From the NCBI GenBank assembly GCA_023935145.1, contig CM043699.1, positions 143,947,036 to 144,011,035 on the forward strand: a DNA stretch of 64,000 nucleotides. Direction: 5' to 3'. The notes under the pieces are model-generated. The model was not told where the DNA came from. It saw nothing but the letters and a program-made list of their open reading frames with translations, and did no database searches. This stretch comes from Bretschneidera sinensis. Its lineage: Eukaryota; Streptophyta; Magnoliopsida; Brassicales; Akaniaceae. Shown here piece by piece: positions 21,830 to 32,861 of the stretch. Every line of letters starts with the position of its first letter. The first letter of the stretch is position 1. Made by a program: the position numbers and the translations under genes.

Positions 21830-21838
21830 TTATATATA
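21830..21838 (-). promoter_or_regulatory. TATA box of the ERF gene
   Basis: On the minus strand the sequence reads CCTATATATAATACTCC, centred about 90 bp before the chosen ATG at 21743. With the usual 30-bp offset this predicts a 5' UTR of about 60 bases, and it argues against translation starting at the more upstream in-frame ATG at 21872, which lies beyond the TATA box. Confidence 0.7.
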
Positions 21839-22054
21839 GGCCAGCCAGAGGAGGATTTAAATGTAAATACAAAATATAAAGTCACTCTTACAGGAAAGAA
21901 AAGTCATGGAAGTAAGGGTAAAATGGGAATAAGGAAAGTAGCCAAAGAAGGTGACATGGCGAAATGATAATTCATTTCTTTAGATGGAATCCACAGAAAT
22001 GGTTTAAACGCACACGAGGGTCAATTAAAGCATGGCGGCCAAGTCAGAAAGGAG

Positions 22055-22062
22055 TGACGTCA
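22055..22062. promoter_or_regulatory. TGACGTCA palindrome in the ERF promoter
   Basis: A perfect TGACGTCA lies 312 bp upstream of the ERF start codon. In plants this core (TGACG, as-1 type) is bound by TGA bZIP factors and is common in defence promoters. A TTGAC core (W-box type) also occurs at about 22133-22137. Both are sequence matches only. Confidence 0.45.
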
Positions 22063-25000
22063 TACAGTGATCTCAGCTTCGTCGGTTGTGAGCTGCCATG
22101 GTCCTTGTCCACTTATCATCCCAATTGGAGATGTTGACAACTCAGCATTCCAGTTGGTATTTTTTTCCTGAGCCAAAAACGATGTGGGCTCATACCGGCG
22201 CCTAGTAGTAGGGCAAAAGCAAATGGAGGGCCATTTATAAAAGCAAAATGGACCGCCAAACTACGGTAAGCCAAGTTTTATGTAAGTTTTAGGGATAATT
22301 GCAAGGGAGGTTTCCGAACTATTATTTTTTAATATTTAGATTTTTAAATTATAAATTTATTATTAATAATTCTCATTTTTGATACACATTAAAAGATAAA
22401 TGTTATTTATCATTAAGAAAATGAGTTTTTTAGTATTGAAATTTTTTTTATTTATTTTTTTCCTATTGAAAAGTGAAAAATCGCAATATGAATTTATTTA
22501 ATTTATAATCTACATCATAGTCTGAGTTTATATAAGAATTTCTTAGGATTCAAATGATAAGCTTATGGATAGTTTTAATTGGCTAAATCATTAATTCGAT
22601 CTTTAAAAATTGTGGTTGGTTTTAATTTGATCTTCAAATATGAAACACTCAAATTGTCAGACAATTTTTTTATTCTGTTATCAATGTTCGATCTTATTGT
22701 TAAATCCATTAAAAAAAATAGACAAAAATCCACTTGTCAACCACCTCAGTTATCTCTCAACTTTCGTTCACTATAATATATTCGTATTAAGACATTTTAA
22801 CTATATATAATTAATATTAAAATGAAAAGGAGAAAGATAATAACTTAGGTTTTAAGAAAGTTTAAACTTAAGTGAAGTGGTTGTGATGTGATTAAAAAAT
22901 GAAGTGTTTAATGATTAAAAAAGAAATTGAAATCAACCTCAATCTTTAATGACTAAATTAGTAACTTAACCATTTTCAACTAAATAATTTAGAACATTTC
23001 TCGCACGTCTCTCCACATCTTTCTGGTTTTAGCAATGGGATTCATGTGAAATCATTTTTGCAATAATCCCCAATTGCTGCAAACTCAACCTAAAAAATGT
23101 ACTCTCCACATGCCTACTCACTAATTGATACTGACATTATTATAATTTTTTTCCCTAACAAAATTGTCCTAATTGATGGTTTTGGATATGATGGTTTGAA
23201 AAAGTCCAGATACATGCACCCTTGAAACTCAAGAAAAATTCTTTGTTAAAAAAAGTCCTCCAAAAATAATGGATACTATTTGTTTGACTGCGACCAGTCT
23301 TCTTCAGTGAGGTATCTTTTGAAGATCAACATTTTCATATGTAGCTTCTGAGAAAAACATACCTTAGGAGTGCCACATGATATAGGACAAAGAATTCCCT
23401 GAAATTTTGGAAAAAAATCAAATTATTGGAAGATTGGAAATTGTAACTGAATTTCTTAATTTCTATGTTTTTGGAGATCTATGGCCCAAAATTTATTGAT
23501 TCAAACCTTTAGTGGGTGACTTTTTGTTTTTGTTAAATATCATATCCCTTGCAAGGGAGCACGGGTACACATCTTCATTAGATTCTGATTGAAAAACAGT
23601 GGAAAAATAAGAGTAAAGAAAAAAAAAATATTGATTTTCATCGTGTGTTTAATAAATATGATAAAATAATAAAAAATAAATTTATTTTAATTTTTTGTTT
23701 TTTAATTATTTAAATTTAAAAGGATTGTGATCTGTTCACGTAAAAATTATACACAAATCACTTTATTTTTTTTTACTAAACGATAAAAAAATACTTTATT
23801 TTTCTCGATCTCTTTATTTTTTTCTCTTAATTTTTTTTTAACTAACATACCCTTAAAGTCTGCCAAGTCTTTTTTTTTTTTTTCCTTGTGTCAAATTAAC
23901 TTTGACATTAAACATAAATTAATGTTTTTTCAAGAAATTGCTCCATAAAAAATTAATAACCTGGGCATGTGGAAAATGTAGTGCGATAATTTAGAATGAA
24001 GTAGGAATATTCAAAATCTCTAAAAAAAAGGAAAATACGTTTTAAATTTCCTTCAACGGGAGCCTCGTTAGGAAGCTTCGCTTCATCTTGCTTTACTGAA
24101 AAACAAAGGGGTAGTAGAATGCAACAATCAATTACGTGCGTGCGTGTTGTTTGGTTATAAAATTCAAGTGGTCCTGAGTTGTCTTTTCCTTACATTTAAT
24201 AACCCAAAAAAAGCAAGAAAAAAAGGACCAAAATAAGAATGTAGTAGTGTCAAATCAAAAGCCGTCACTATTATTTTGACTAATCTGTTAGGCGAGGCAT
24301 GATGCCTACAGATTCATAGTAGGTAGCCGATTGATAGATTTATCCAAATTAAACTTGTAAATATCATCAAATTAAGACCCCACTGGTCCCGTGCCCTGCC
24401 CACCAACCTATTCCAAGCCTTCTAATTTCAAGCCGCCCCCACGGTCCGTCCGTTAACTGCGCTTTTTATTCCCTCGCTCTATATACTTTTGCCTTTTTTT
24501 TTTTCTATGTTTTAGATAAATTTTTATGTTGGTTTTTTTTTTATTAATTTAGATAAATTAATTAAATTTTTATTTTTAAAATAAATGAATAGTTCAAAAA
24601 AGAATAAATTGAAAAAAAAATTTTATGAAATTTATTTATAAATTTTATTAACTTTGACAAAATATACAACAAACTAACTCAATTTTATAGTAAATCATTT
24701 CGAAATAAATTTTATATCTTTTTTTCACACATAATAAATATAAAATTAAAAATAAAAATAAATTTCACAAAATTTATAAAATTTATTTATTTCAAACACA
24801 TTCTTAATTTTGTTTAGTTTTATGGTTTATTTTTATTTTTATTTAAAAGTACATATATGTATAAATATTTAGTATATTTTTTGTTTTCATAAAACTCCAT
24901 CGAATATTTTGAACAGAAAAAATTATTGAGCACGAAAATGGCTTGATTTGATCCTTTTTGTCTTTATTGAAAATACCATTTAGAATTGCTGAATGACAAA

Positions 25001-25413
25001 TATTTCCTTACGACTGACGACCATATGTGGTCCAATTCATTTAAGGTATACTGCTGGTGAATGAATATATTTGAGCAATATGGTTTTAAAAGATTTTATG
25101 CTGCGAGTTCGGGCATCCAAGACATTTTGACGTGAAAATTCAAGTGAAAGTCATTAATTTTTTTATAGATGAAAGGTCATTTTTTTAACGAAGCTCGAGT
25201 TTTAGAGATGTCATCTTTTGTAAAGTTTAAAGTTCAAAAGTCACGTTTTAATAATGTTATAATTCAAAGAATTAGGTGAGAGACACACTAATATATAAAG
25301 ACGTATTCATCGTCAACGAAGACAGAATACACATAAAAAAAAAATATAAACATGCATATATAACAAGAAAGACAAAATAGTCAGAGGTAAAAAAATTCTG
25401 AGAGAATTCCAAG
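22063..25413. other. AT-rich intergenic stretch upstream of the ERF gene
   Basis: 3.3 kb with no convincing coding frame. The part at 24590-24800 has AT-rich inverted phrases (AAATTTATTTATAAATTT-like and partners) that could be an eroded foldback element, but composition alone could explain them. Confidence 0.5.
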
Positions 25414-25649
25414 TAGAGGTGTCCAAACTGTCGAAACGTTTGATTAAAGATTTTAATCGACTTTTTAAGGTCATTTTTTTAACCGTCTCGACCGAATTAA
25501 CTTAAATAATTCAACATTAACCGCTAAAAGACCGATTAACCAATATATCATATTTAGTATACCGATTTAACCGATTAATCGAACCGTTTTAACCAAATCG
25601 GTTTGAAACAGTCGGTGAATCAGTTTTAACCATTTAGTGAACACCCTTA
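25414..25649. mobile_element. hAT-type MITE with 8-bp target duplication
   Basis: Starts TAGAGGTGTCCA and ends with TGAACACCCTTA, whose reverse complement (TAAGGGTGTTCA) matches the start at 9-10 of 12 positions. It is flanked by ATTCCAAG (25406-25413) and ATTACAAG (25650-25657), an 8-bp duplication with one mismatch, as expected for hAT elements. Inside, the phrase AACCGATTAA and variants recur many times on both strands. 236 bp, no coding capacity. Confidence 0.75.
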
Positions 25650-25689
25650 ATTACAAGTGTAGAAAAAAAACAAACGAGAAACAAAGATA

Positions 25690-25965
25690 ATCATTCCAGC
25701 TTTCTCTTCCTCTCAAATATTCTTTTACCTCCACATAGTTCTTTTTATTTATCCTCGTACTGAAACACTTTCTGACTTAACTATCAGAGGATTATCCTTA
25801 AAGCGTAACACTTTGAAAAACTTATTTTGTAAGTGTCTACTCACCCTAAACACCGAGGAGACATTCCATATCCTAACTCTTTCTACCATGACAACCTTGA
25901 ATAACACCTCATTGAAGGCCATCAAAGACCGGACATCTTTCATCATCTTTTTTGACATTAACACT
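25690..25965. repeat. Possible decayed gypsy-type LTR fragment
   Basis: The phrase around 25770-25830 (CTGACTTAACTATCAGAGGATTATCC and what follows) resembles the leader phrase ACTTAAACATCGGAGGGTTCTCC at 30484 and ACTTGAGCATCTGAGGGTCTTCC at 35222. All three are probably related gypsy-type LTR U5 sequences. No ends visible. Confidence 0.35.
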
Positions 25966-27740
25966 TATCAAAAATTGTTTTATAAATCATAAATTGAAAC
26001 TATTAATTATTAGACCAAATGATATTTTAATTACTATGTTAAATGGTGACAATCTAATTAGATAAAAAAATTAAATTAACATAATTATGACATAAAATAA
26101 TCGTATCATATCATGAATCAACACAATTACAACACAGATATGATTAAAATAACTTTAACATACTTGTTCTGTATGGTATCCAATATTATCACCCTTACTT
26201 AGAAGCATAAAGAAAGAAAATTATTTAAAGTAGAGCAAATGAACAAGAAGTAAATTTTTTTTTTAATAAGAACAAATAAAGTTAGTTTTTTTTTTTATTT
26301 CTTTTGAGAATATAAACAAGTAAAATTAGTGGTTGAAGATATATGCCTATAATCTAGAATGTAATCGGTACATGAATCTCTATGTATACATCTTATAAAC
26401 TAAGCTTATCAAATCTATTAAAAAATTTTAACCACGACAAAAGTTTTTGTTTATGGATGCGCTGCTTACATTTCTTAATCGTAATCAATTGTGGGCTAAA
26501 ATGAAGTCAAACTACAGTAATATTTGGGTCCCATGAAGATTAGGATCACAAGTTCTAAGATTTTATTTTACAGCAATTGAAAGTGTAAAAATTTGATCTT
26601 AATCTTCTATTTTAGAGGAGAGATAGATACTATTAAAGTGTTGTTTGATCAGTGTTTTAAATAGTGATTAAATTTAATTTTAATTTTAATTTTTATTTTA
26701 AAATAAAAATTAGATTTAATTATTGCTTAAAACAGTGACCAAACAACAATTAATCCTGTTCAAATTTGTATATTTTATATTTATAAATTAAATTTCATTA
26801 CTGTGACAGCATTGATGTCGAAAGGAGTTTCTCCGTATCTTTGAGTTTTAAAATCTCGTAATTAAACAATCAAATTTCGTAACTGAACATTTATTTTCTT
26901 AATTAGATAATTGAATTTGAAATATTTTGTAATAACACAATTAATTTTTTTGTGGATATTTTATGTCGTTACAGACACCAAAGTCATATCATTTAATTTT
27001 TATTTTGATAAATGATTCATTATTTAAAATTGGATAAATAATTATTAAAAATAATATCTAATTAATATAAATATAATCATAAATTTAATTTTTAATAAGA
27101 TAACATTTATCGTACCGTAAACGACACGAAATACACTTAGATTTCATATGCATAGCATCTTAATCCTCCTCCAACCTCAACCATTTATCACGTACCTCAT
27201 TTTGTTTTTAAACAAAATTGTCATACATTTATGCTTACCATTTTTAATTTACATTACAAACGTTATTTGAGAAATAATTAAAACTAATTTTTGCTTCCAA
27301 TTACTTTATATTTTGTGTTTTAATCGGTCCCAAACAATGTCTACAAACATGCTAAAGAGATAGGGGTTTTAGTTTAAAATTAAATAACTTGATCGTACAT
27401 CTTATACAGATGAAGCATTTGGTTGTTGTGGTTAGGCTCAATGTACCTACAAGAAGGTGATATGATAGCTTTTCATGGCTTCTTATCCAAACTAATCTTG
27501 TAAATATAAATTGACAACTTGTTTAATGGTTGCGTATACGAATCTAATGATTTATAATAAAGAATTCATTAAATAATTTGATAACCAATCTACCCTTTTG
27601 TGTAAATTTAATAGTTAATGGGATATGTTAAAAGTGATTACGGCCTTTAATGTCAAAGCACATCAATTGTGTCCTCGTACAAAATTTTAGAGGATATTAT
27701 CACCTAATCCTCCTATGTTTTAAGATTTTAAAATCAATCA
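25966..27740. other. AT-rich intergenic stretch, no gene seen
   Basis: Very AT-rich with short direct phrases. No coding frame, terminal repeats or RNA genes recognised. Confidence 0.5.
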
Positions 27741-27749
27741 AATAAGATA

Positions 27750-28204
27750 TTTTCTTTGGTTGTCCTTATTCTGAAGCTGATTTGGTCTCAAATTCTTGGT
27801 TTACTAAGGCTAGCATTGGTGATTGGAATTCTGAGCTTCAGTGGGCTATATTCATCATATTACGGGTTCTCAAAGTGTTATCCTATTGCTGAAGCTTGCT
27901 TGGAATGCTTACGTCTACCATATTTGACAAGAAAGGAATACAAGAATTCACAAGATGAGTTTCCCAAATGCAGACCGACTCTTTTTTTTTATTTTTATTG
28001 TTTATGATGTTAAGCATAGACTTCTTGGTCTTAATTATCAAAATGTCAATTCTATAGATAGAGACATTAGTAACAGTTGGGGTATCAACATTGATGTGTA
28101 ATGCGACCAAAATTATCCGATTCAATGAGAACCATATACATGGCTGCTTACCCTTGGACAACGTAGGGTCAAACTTATTCTGATTGTAATAATGTATGGG
28201 TATG
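27750..28204 (+). pseudogene. LINE ORF2 3' end (zf-RVT region), degraded
   Basis: Switching frames once or twice, the + strand reads IWSQILGLLRL, IGDWNSELQWAI, LAWNAYVYHI, QERNTRIHKM and then LLGLNYQNVNSIDRDI. This is the order seen at the end of plant L1-type ORF2 after the reverse transcriptase (zf-RVT region: WNxELxWA, then LAWNxxVYxIWxERNxRIF). A stop replaces the conserved Trp before QERN. The fragment is cut at 28204 by the insertion of the LTR element at 28205-30123. Confidence 0.75.
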
Positions 28205-28556
28205 TGATACGAATTAGATTTTGGGTGAAATGATGATTCTTGGTGGTAAAGAAGATGACAATCGATTTTGATAGTGAATTGTAAGGAATATGAAGATAAT
28301 TGGCAGTACTTAATGACTAGTGGCCAAACTCTTGAGAGAAGAGAGAAATTATAAACTCAAAATTTTATTGGTTATTGATTGATTTTACAAATGGGTGTAC
28401 AATGCCTTATATAAGCTATGAGGGCATGGATACAAAAAGTAACTAACTACCGTTCTAATTACCTAACTAATTAACAAACTACTAACCAACTACTAACAAA
28501 TTAATTAATCCTATATTCAATTACCATGCTTTCTAATCGTAATTTGATTCATATTA
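28205..28556. repeat. Left LTR of the 1.9-kb non-autonomous element
   Basis: 352 bp. About 80-85% identical by eye to the right copy once the 75-bp MITE there is removed, indicating an old insertion. Contains a TATA-like CTTATATAAGC near 28409. Confidence 0.8.
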
Positions 28557-29691
28557 TTACCCAACCCATCAAATGAATCTTGTCATCGATGTTCAAGTAA
28601 TGCACTCATTTCAATAATCAATTTCACCATAAATCACGAACGAATTAGTCCCATACTTGTGTGAAAATATTATCGAAACCAAGTATTCAATCGGACCATT
28701 ACCAAAAAGAAAGACACTACAAGCCTCAATCAAAATCCCAAGGGTTTCAACTTTTTGGATAACAACTGCATCATCTCCTTGCATAAGAATGAAACCTGTA
28801 ACAATTGTGTGGGCCACTTCAAATATCAATTCAATGCCTTTAGTTGCGACACTTGAAACAGTTCCATTGTTGGGTTGTAAACTTGTCATGCGATACCCAG
28901 GTGAGACCAAAACTTGCACTACTTTTCCCAGGCCAAGCGTCCCAACTTTGCATAAAAAGAAAGACACCTCTGAATATATTGCATTTGTGGCATGCTTAGT
29001 AGCGAAATGTGGAATTTTGTCATAAAAAGCATCTTAGTGGAATTTGGTGGACTCACTAAAAACATTGATAGAATTTCCATGGATATTACCCAAGCACGAA
29101 CCATCCCTTGAGCAAAAATCTTCACAATTTGATGAACTAACGTCATGTTATAGCGGTTCAATCATATTTATCGGAAACAAACCCCAAGTCATGCTCCTGC
29201 CTTACTTTTCTTTCGCCAAATCAACATTTTGTGCTTCTTGCATGTCTTTGTGCCATCTCTTGATATTGCACTTCATGTTAAATTTGTGGCTTCTCTTGAA
29301 TATAGGCAAAATTTTGTTCTTCCATCTCTTGGATATAGACATAATCTTCTTTTTGTTGAGATGACCAAGAAAGAATAGAGAGAAATTCTTTAATTTTCTC
29401 AACACTAGAAACACTGGAACTAAACTGCACCATTTCTTCTTGTTGTTATAGCAGTGTATGATCATGGTTGTCAAAATCAAAAGTATCCAAATCAATACTT
29501 TGGATCCTCTCCATCTCCTTATAAATTTCTTCTTCAATTTGTGGGATCATTGGACCATGTGGATTTTTTTGTTCCATTGCATATAGGCGAAAAACCAATG
29601 CGTTGTGTTTGTGGAATTGTCACTTCATGGATTTGAATTGAGAAAGCTTGAATAAGGGAAGGAATTAAGTGAGGACAATGAAAGCACCAAA

Positions 29692-30123
29692 TGATACGGG
29701 CTAGATTTTGGGTGGAATGATGATTCTTGGTGGTAAGGAAGATTACAAAAGATTTTGATGGTGAATTATAAGGAATGTGAAGATAATTGGTATTACTTAA
29801 TGGCTACTGACCATAGCCCTAAGAAAATAGAGAGGAGAAAGAAATTAAAAACTAAAAGGTTTCTTGATTATTGATTGATTCTACAAATGGGTGTATAATG
29901 CTTTATAGGGTTGTTTGGGATCCCTCTTAAAGTGGGATAAAAGCTACTTTAATCTCACTTTAAGTGAGATTCAAATGGTGCCTATATAGACTATAAGGGT
30001 ATGAATACAATAAGTAACCAACTACCATTTTAACTAATTAACAAACTACTAACCAACTACTAATAAACTAATTAATCCTTTATTCAATTAACATGTTCTC
30101 TAATTGTAATTCTATTCATATTA
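29692..30123. repeat. Right LTR of the 1.9-kb non-autonomous element
   Basis: 432 bp including a nested MITE (29908-29982). Without the MITE and its duplicated TATA it is 353 bp, matching the left LTR. Confidence 0.8.
29908..29982. mobile_element. 75-bp MITE nested in the right LTR
   Basis: Present only in the right LTR; the left LTR has an uninterrupted site. Begins GGGTTGTTTGGGATCCC and ends GATTCAAATGGTGCC, with imperfect inverted termini sharing CTTAAAGTG-GAT. Flanked by TATA on both sides (29904-29907, 29983-29986). A Tourist- or Stowaway-like short element. Confidence 0.65.
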
Positions 30124-30128
30124 GTATG

Positions 30129-30555
30129 CCACCCTATAGGCTGAAGTTTTCGTCCTTGACGTGAGAACTCACAAGTCCCCAGGCAGAGGTTATTTCTCGC
30201 AGGTAAAGGTACGCTTCCCACAAGGCTCGAGGTTCAGAAAACGTATCTCAGTTGTATCTCACTTAGGAACTCCAAATAAAGGCTCACCAGTGCCTATATA
30301 AAGAAGCTCTAGCCTTCAGAGGTAGGAAGGACCCACAAGGTAACAAGGAAGGATCACACGGGTCGTGAACTTCTTTTCCTGGATACAAGGGGAAGAGAGA
30401 ACCACCTTGGTCCTCCCCCTCTCTAAACTCTCCCACCTCGGTATCACTTTAAATCCTCTCTTTCATTTTAAATACATCATTTGACTTAAACATCGGAGGG
30501 TTCTCCTCGGAGCACAACGCTCTAGGCGATTTCTCTTGCAGGTATATGAACACAC
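30129..30555 (+). repeat. Gypsy-type LTR fragment, interrupted by a copia insertion
   Basis: GC-richer than its surroundings, with a TATA box (CTATATAAAG near 30294) and the leader phrase ACTTAAACATCGGAGGGTTCTCC (30484), features of Tat-type gypsy LTRs. It resumes after the copia element at 32415 and soon passes into LINE-like 3' UTR sequence. Its left edge is not defined because the 1.9-kb element abuts it. Confidence 0.5.
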
Positions 30556-30743
30556 TGTTGGCGTGAGCTGTCCTCAGAGAAATTATAGGTGGGAGTTTTG
30601 GATACAAATCCCACAATTATAGGGTCAGCTGTCAATTTAGCCATGATAGCCAAATATAGATGTGTTCCCCTGTTATATACCCATTCATCCTTGTAAAGAA
30701 AAGATAAGAAAAAGATATACAAGATCTTTTATACATTCTGTCA
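30556..30743 (+). repeat. Left LTR of the deleted copia element
   Basis: 188 bp, TGTTGGCGTG to ATTCTGTCA. Contains TTATATACCC near 30677 as a likely TATA region. Unusually short for copia. Confidence 0.95.
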
Positions 30744-30811
30744 TGGTATCAGAGCCACCGATCCCCTGTTGGCTGCTCATCCCGATTTTTTGAACCACCT
30801 CATCTTCCTCC

Positions 30812-32206
30812 ATGGCCGATACAGACTCTCATATTGATGAACCTCTGCCTTCCTCCATCCTGGCTGAGTTGACCACGAAAATGACTGAAGTTTTGAACAA
30901 AGCTTCAGCCCCGACCCAAACCACCGATACTGCTACTGCACCGATCGGTATCAAGTTGGATGGCACCAACTATGCTCTTTGGTCCCAGGTTGTCAAGATG
31001 TATATCTCGGGCAAAGACAAACTGGGGTACATAAATGGTGATCTCCCTCAACCTCCTCAGACGGACTCTACCTTTAGACGATGGCGCACAGACAACGCTA
31101 TTGTTAAAGGTTGGTTGATTAATTCCATGGACTCCTCCCTTATCAGTAACTTCATTCGCTTTTCGACAGCCAAGATGGTATGGGATGCAATTGCTACTAC
31201 ATATTTTGATGGCAGCGACACCTCCCAGGTGTATGAGCTCCGGCGACGCGTGACCCGCCTTAAACAGGCCGGCGGCTCTCTTGAAAAATTCTACAATGAT
31301 CTTCAAGAGCAATTGGCGACAGAATTTGAGATGAAAAATCTAGGAGGACTCAAATATTTTCTGGGAATTGAAGTTGCTAGGTCTAAGCGAGGCATATTCC
31401 TTTCCCAACGAAAACATATCCTAGATTTATTTTCAGAAGTTGAATTATTAGATTGTAAGCTTGCAGATACACCAATAATCCAAAATCACAAGCTTGGAGA
31501 ATACCCAGACCAAGTGCCAACAGACAAAGGAAGGTACCAGAGATTGGTTGGGAAACTTATTTATCTCTCCAATACACGGCTTGACATTGCCTATGCAGTG
31601 AGTGTAGTAAGCCAATTCATGCATTGTCCAAGTGAAGATTATATGAATGCGGTGATTCGGATTCTCCGATACCTAAAGTCCTCCCCTGGAAAAGGACTCA
31701 TGTTCTCAAGAAACAATCACTCAAGGGTTGAAGGTTATACAGATGCTGACTGGGCAGGGAATATTTCAGATAGAAAATCCACCTCAGGCTATTTCACATT
31801 TGTTGGAGGGAACCTGGTTACATGGAGAAGTAAGAAGCAAAAGGTGGTAGCATTATCAAGTGCTGAAGCCGAGTTTCGTGGGATGGCTAAGGGTCTATGT
31901 GAGCTTCTCTGGCTTCGAAGACTTTTAACCAAAATTGGCTTTGCTCCAAGCTGTGAGATGGACTTATTCTGTGATAACAAGGCTGCTATTGACATTTCTC
32001 ATAATCCAGTCCAGCATGATCGGACCAAACATATGGAAGTAGATCGACACTTCATCAAACAAAATCTTGAGGCCAAGACAATTCGATTTCCGTTTGTTAA
32101 GTCCGAAGACCAGTTGGCAGATATACTTACAAAAGCTGTATGCAGGAAGAGCTTCTACAACTCACTTGGCAAGTTGGGCATTAGAGATCTATATGCACCA
32201 ACTTGA
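30812..32206 (+). CDS. Copia gag / RT-tail / RNase H in-frame fusion protein
   Basis: 464 codons with no stop. Residues 1-165 are the N-terminal half of a copia gag (IKLDGTNYALWSQVVKMYI, then KMVWDAIATTYF and LEKFYNDLQ). At about residue 166 it passes directly into the end of reverse transcriptase (EFEMKNLGGLKYFLGIEVA), losing the gag zinc knuckle, protease, integrase and the RT fingers/palm. From about residue 308 a full RNase H follows with its acidic residues (YTDADWAG, SSAEAE, FCDNKAA) and the usual C-terminus (DQLADILTK). The ATG follows the primer site by about 60 bp. The deletion is exactly in frame, so a 52-kDa-range product could be made. Whether it is selected or just young is unknown. 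Gag sequence suggests the Ale/Retrofit side of copia (inference). Confidence 0.9.
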   Translation: MADTDSHIDEPLPSSILAELTTKMTEVLNKASAPTQTTDTATAPIGIKLDGTNYALWSQVVKMYISGKDKLGYINGDLPQPPQTDSTFRRWRTDNAIVKGWLINSMDSSLISNFIRFSTAKMVWDAIATTYFDGSDTSQVYELRRRVTRLKQAGGSLEKFYNDLQEQLATEFEMKNLGGLKYFLGIEVARSKRGIFLSQRKHILDLFSEVELLDCKLADTPIIQNHKLGEYPDQVPTDKGRYQRLVGKLIYLSNTRLDIAYAVSVVSQFMHCPSEDYMNAVIRILRYLKSSPGKGLMFSRNNHSRVEGYTDADWAGNISDRKSTSGYFTFVGGNLVTWRSKKQKVVALSSAEAEFRGMAKGLCELLWLRRLLTKIGFAPSCEMDLFCDNKAAIDISHNPVQHDRTKHMEVDRHFIKQNLEAKTIRFPFVKSEDQLADILTKAVCRKSFYNSLGKLGIRDLYAPT

Positions 32207-32213
32207 GGGGGAG

Positions 32214-32409
32214 TGTTGGCGTGAGCTGTCCTCAGAGAAATTATAGGTGGGAGTTTTGGATACAAATCCCACAATTATAGGGTCAGCTGTCAATTTAGCC
32301 ATGATATATGTATAGCCAAATATAGATGTGTTCCCCTGTTATATACCCATTCATCCTTGTAAAGAAAAGATAAGAAAAAGATATACAAGATCTTTTATAC
32401 ATTCTGTCA
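32214..32409 (+). repeat. Right LTR of the deleted copia element
   Basis: 196 bp, matching the left LTR except for 8 extra bases around 32308. Confidence 0.95.
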
Positions 32410-32439
32410 CACACAAAACAAGTACGATCACAAGAGCGA

Positions 32440-32550
32440 GATCGCCTCAAAACTCCCATCTCCTAGCCTTGTAGCTTTGTAACTTGTTTGCAGGTCTTCT
32501 GCTTTGTTATGTTTTTGAGTAATAAAATTTTGATTTATCCAAAAAGAATT
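32440..32550 (+). repeat. LINE-like 3' UTR tail
   Basis: The phrase CTTTGTAACTTGTTTGCAGG followed by AATAAAATTTTGATTTATCC is typical of the 3' end of plant L1 elements. A related phrase (TTTGTAACTTGGTTGCA) occurs near 34595. It may belong to the LINE truncated at 28204. Confidence 0.45.
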
Positions 32551-32861
32551 AAGTGAGATTTGACTTCTATCTTTTACTTTTTACATTCTTTGGAAAAAAA
32601 GATGCAATGTTAAGAATGGAAACTGAACCTACCAAACATGAGATCATTGTGAGATATATTTAATTAGTCTCATAAACTAAACAAAGGATTCAACTATTAC
32701 CACTTTAATCCATCCCCAATTTATTCAATTGTAATCTTATCTGGGTAAATTTTGTTTTTAGAAGAAAATCAATTGAAGGACAAGTGCTTCTAGGGTGTGT
32801 TGCCTAGCTCTTCTTGCTCATGGAGTTGAAGGAAGAGTCTTATCCTAAGACTTATTTCTCA

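Larger units (their letters stand above)
28205..30123. mobile_element. Non-autonomous LTR retroelement (1.9 kb)
   Basis: Two direct repeats, 28205-28556 and 29692-30123, both start TGATACG and end CATATTA. They flank a 1.1-kb interior, and GTATG occurs on both sides (28200-28204 and 30124-30128), a 5-bp target duplication. The interior has no gag, protease, integrase or RT that I recognise. It does have 118- and 122-codon open frames overlapping on opposite strands (28611-28967 - and 28657-29025 +) of unknown meaning. The TG...TA ends are unusual, and no standard tRNA primer site follows the left LTR. Must depend on another element's proteins. Confidence 0.75.
30556..32409 (+). mobile_element. 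Deleted copia element with intact fusion ORF
   Basis: Complete LTR element of 1854 bp: left LTR 30556-30743, right LTR 32214-32409, flanked by CACAC on both sides (30551-30555 and 32410-32414). The primer site TGGTATCAGAGC (initiator tRNA-Met type) starts at 30744 and a polypurine tract (GAGGGGGAG) ends at 32213. The LTRs are identical by eye except for an 8-bp indel (ATATGTAT-like, in the right LTR only), so insertion is recent. Internally it lacks protease, integrase and most of RT, so it needs an autonomous partner to move. Confidence 0.95.
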
